A DNA stretch of 64,000 nt from an uncultured Bacteroides sp. Lineage in GTDB: Bacteria; Bacteroidota; Bacteroidia; Chitinophagales; Chitinophagaceae. Made by a program: the position numbers and the translations under genes. The notes beneath the pieces are model-generated. The model did no database searches, had not been told where the DNA came from, and was given only the letters and a program-made list of their open reading frames with translations. Below, piece by piece: positions 63,470 through 64,000 of the stretch (position 1 is its first letter; each line of letters starts with the position of its first letter). The stretch is taken from NCBI GenBank assembly GCA_902168085.1, contig CABHOP010000022.1, positions 1 to 64,000 of the forward strand, written 5' to 3'.

Positions 63470-64000
63470 TTAAAATGTCCAGTTCACATTCAGGCTGGGG
63501 AATACCGGTAATTGATAAACGCGAACGTTCTGGTTCCTGTCTATATAGAATATGTTGTTCCTGTCATACACATTGCTCACGCTCAATGTTGTTTCAAGGT
63601 TAGAGTATTTGGCCAGTTTAAATATCTTCTTCACTGATATATCCAAACGGTGATAATCTGAAAGACGGCCACCGTTTATAGAGGTAGCATACATCAGGCC
63701 GGGAGTACCATTCTGCTGGTTTACGTTGGTGCCACCGCCACCGGCTATGGGATTCAGCTTCTCGTAAAAACCTTGCGTTTGTGTGAATGGGAAAGCAGAG
63801 CCATAGTTGAACCTTGCAGATATTTCCCAATCCCTTTTCTTACCGGCAGTATAGGCTGCCAGGGCGTTCATGTTCACCCTGCGGTCGAACGGAGGTGCGT
63901 AGGTTTGCTTTTCAAGCTCATAATTGTACGGATAGATAATGGTGCCATCCGGTTGTTTAACTGGTGTAGAATGAAGCACGTTATCTTTCATTACGATTGT
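63470..64000 (-). CDS. TonB-dependent receptor, C-terminal part (runs off window)
   Basis: The gene enters from the right edge; only the last ~176 codons are in the window, so the start, signal peptide and plug domain are unseen. The visible part is the barrel end: APPFDRRVNMNALAAYTAGK, then RWEISARFNYGSAFPFTQT-like strands, LSDYHRLDISVKKIF, and the final strand ending SLNVNWTF. This matches TonB-dependent receptors of Bacteroidota. First known gene of the leftward unit with the TPR protein and barrel. Confidence 0.88.
   Translation of the reverse strand, partial: TIVMKDNVLHSTPVKQPDGTIIYPYNYELEKQTYAPPFDRRVNMNALAAYTAGKKRDWEISARFNYGSAFPFTQTQGFYEKLNPIAGGGGTNVNQQNGTPGLMYATSINGGRLSDYHRLDISVKKIFKLAKYSNLETTLSVSNVYDRNNIFYIDRNQNVRVYQLPVFPSLNVNWTF

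Overview
The window reads as one end of a draft contig from a Bacteroidota bacterium, probably order Chitinophagales (Chitinophagaceae-like). The evidence is the partial 16S rRNA; the many promoter elements of the Bacteroidota vegetative type (TTTG about 19 bp upstream of TAnnTTTG); a secreted protein with a type IX secretion C-terminal tail; and families typical of the phylum (Porin_10-like porin, DUF3810, HU-like/SPOR protein, TonB-dependent receptor). Bases 1-74 are not biological: they are a complete Illumina Nextera P7/i7 adapter joined directly to the 16S gene. I see no tRNA, CRISPR array, prophage or insertion sequence.

Layout. 1-1690: adapter, 5' part of 16S rRNA (minus strand), leader, and three tandem rRNA promoters. 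1694-4987: Lhr-type helicase and a methyltransferase. 5213-15253: a signalling region with two lone receiver proteins, a FAD oxidoreductase, and a minus-strand cassette rpoN -> sigma-54 activator -> PAS histidine kinase -> receiver/PAS histidine kinase, with a CHASE3 kinase divergent from rpoN. A sigma-54-type promoter lies just upstream of rpoN. 15298-29948: metabolism and housekeeping (methylmalonyl-CoA mutase catalytic subunit, IspH, pyruvate carboxylase, M13 peptidase, RF3, an orphan efflux adaptor). 29949-30300: an intergenic zone of large inverted repeats. 30329-37607: small membrane proteins, a methyltransferase, acetyltransferase, YceI, purine nucleoside phosphorylase, porin, secreted SGNH hydrolase. 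37823-40576: 2-oxoglutarate dehydrogenase E1. 40636-41577: a strikingly AT-rich membrane gene. 41698-44252: a compact ACP / ketosynthase / nucleophile-less ketosynthase operon. 44506-50978: a minus-strand housekeeping run (ispD, two unknowns, dnaG, ruvX, def) ending in an ECF sigma/anti-sigma pair. 51135-56246: three separately terminated POT peptide transporters. 56298-57581: purD. 57590-64000: envelope genes (HU-like/SPOR protein, beta-barrel, large TPR protein, C-terminal part of a TonB-dependent receptor).

How it works together. Pyruvate carboxylase, methylmalonyl-CoA mutase and 2-oxoglutarate dehydrogenase point to aerobic heterotrophy with propionate or odd-chain/branched carbon use. 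The POT transporters and M13 peptidase suggest peptide feeding. The most distinctive parts are the sigma-54 signalling cassette with a probable self-regulated rpoN, the triple rRNA promoter, and the three-gene ACP/KS/KS-like operon, which resembles the core of aryl-polyene/flexirubin pathways without the rest of such a cluster nearby.

Start codons were re-chosen where the longest frame began at a doubtful GTG/TTG and an internal ATG fits the family better; this is stated in each entry.
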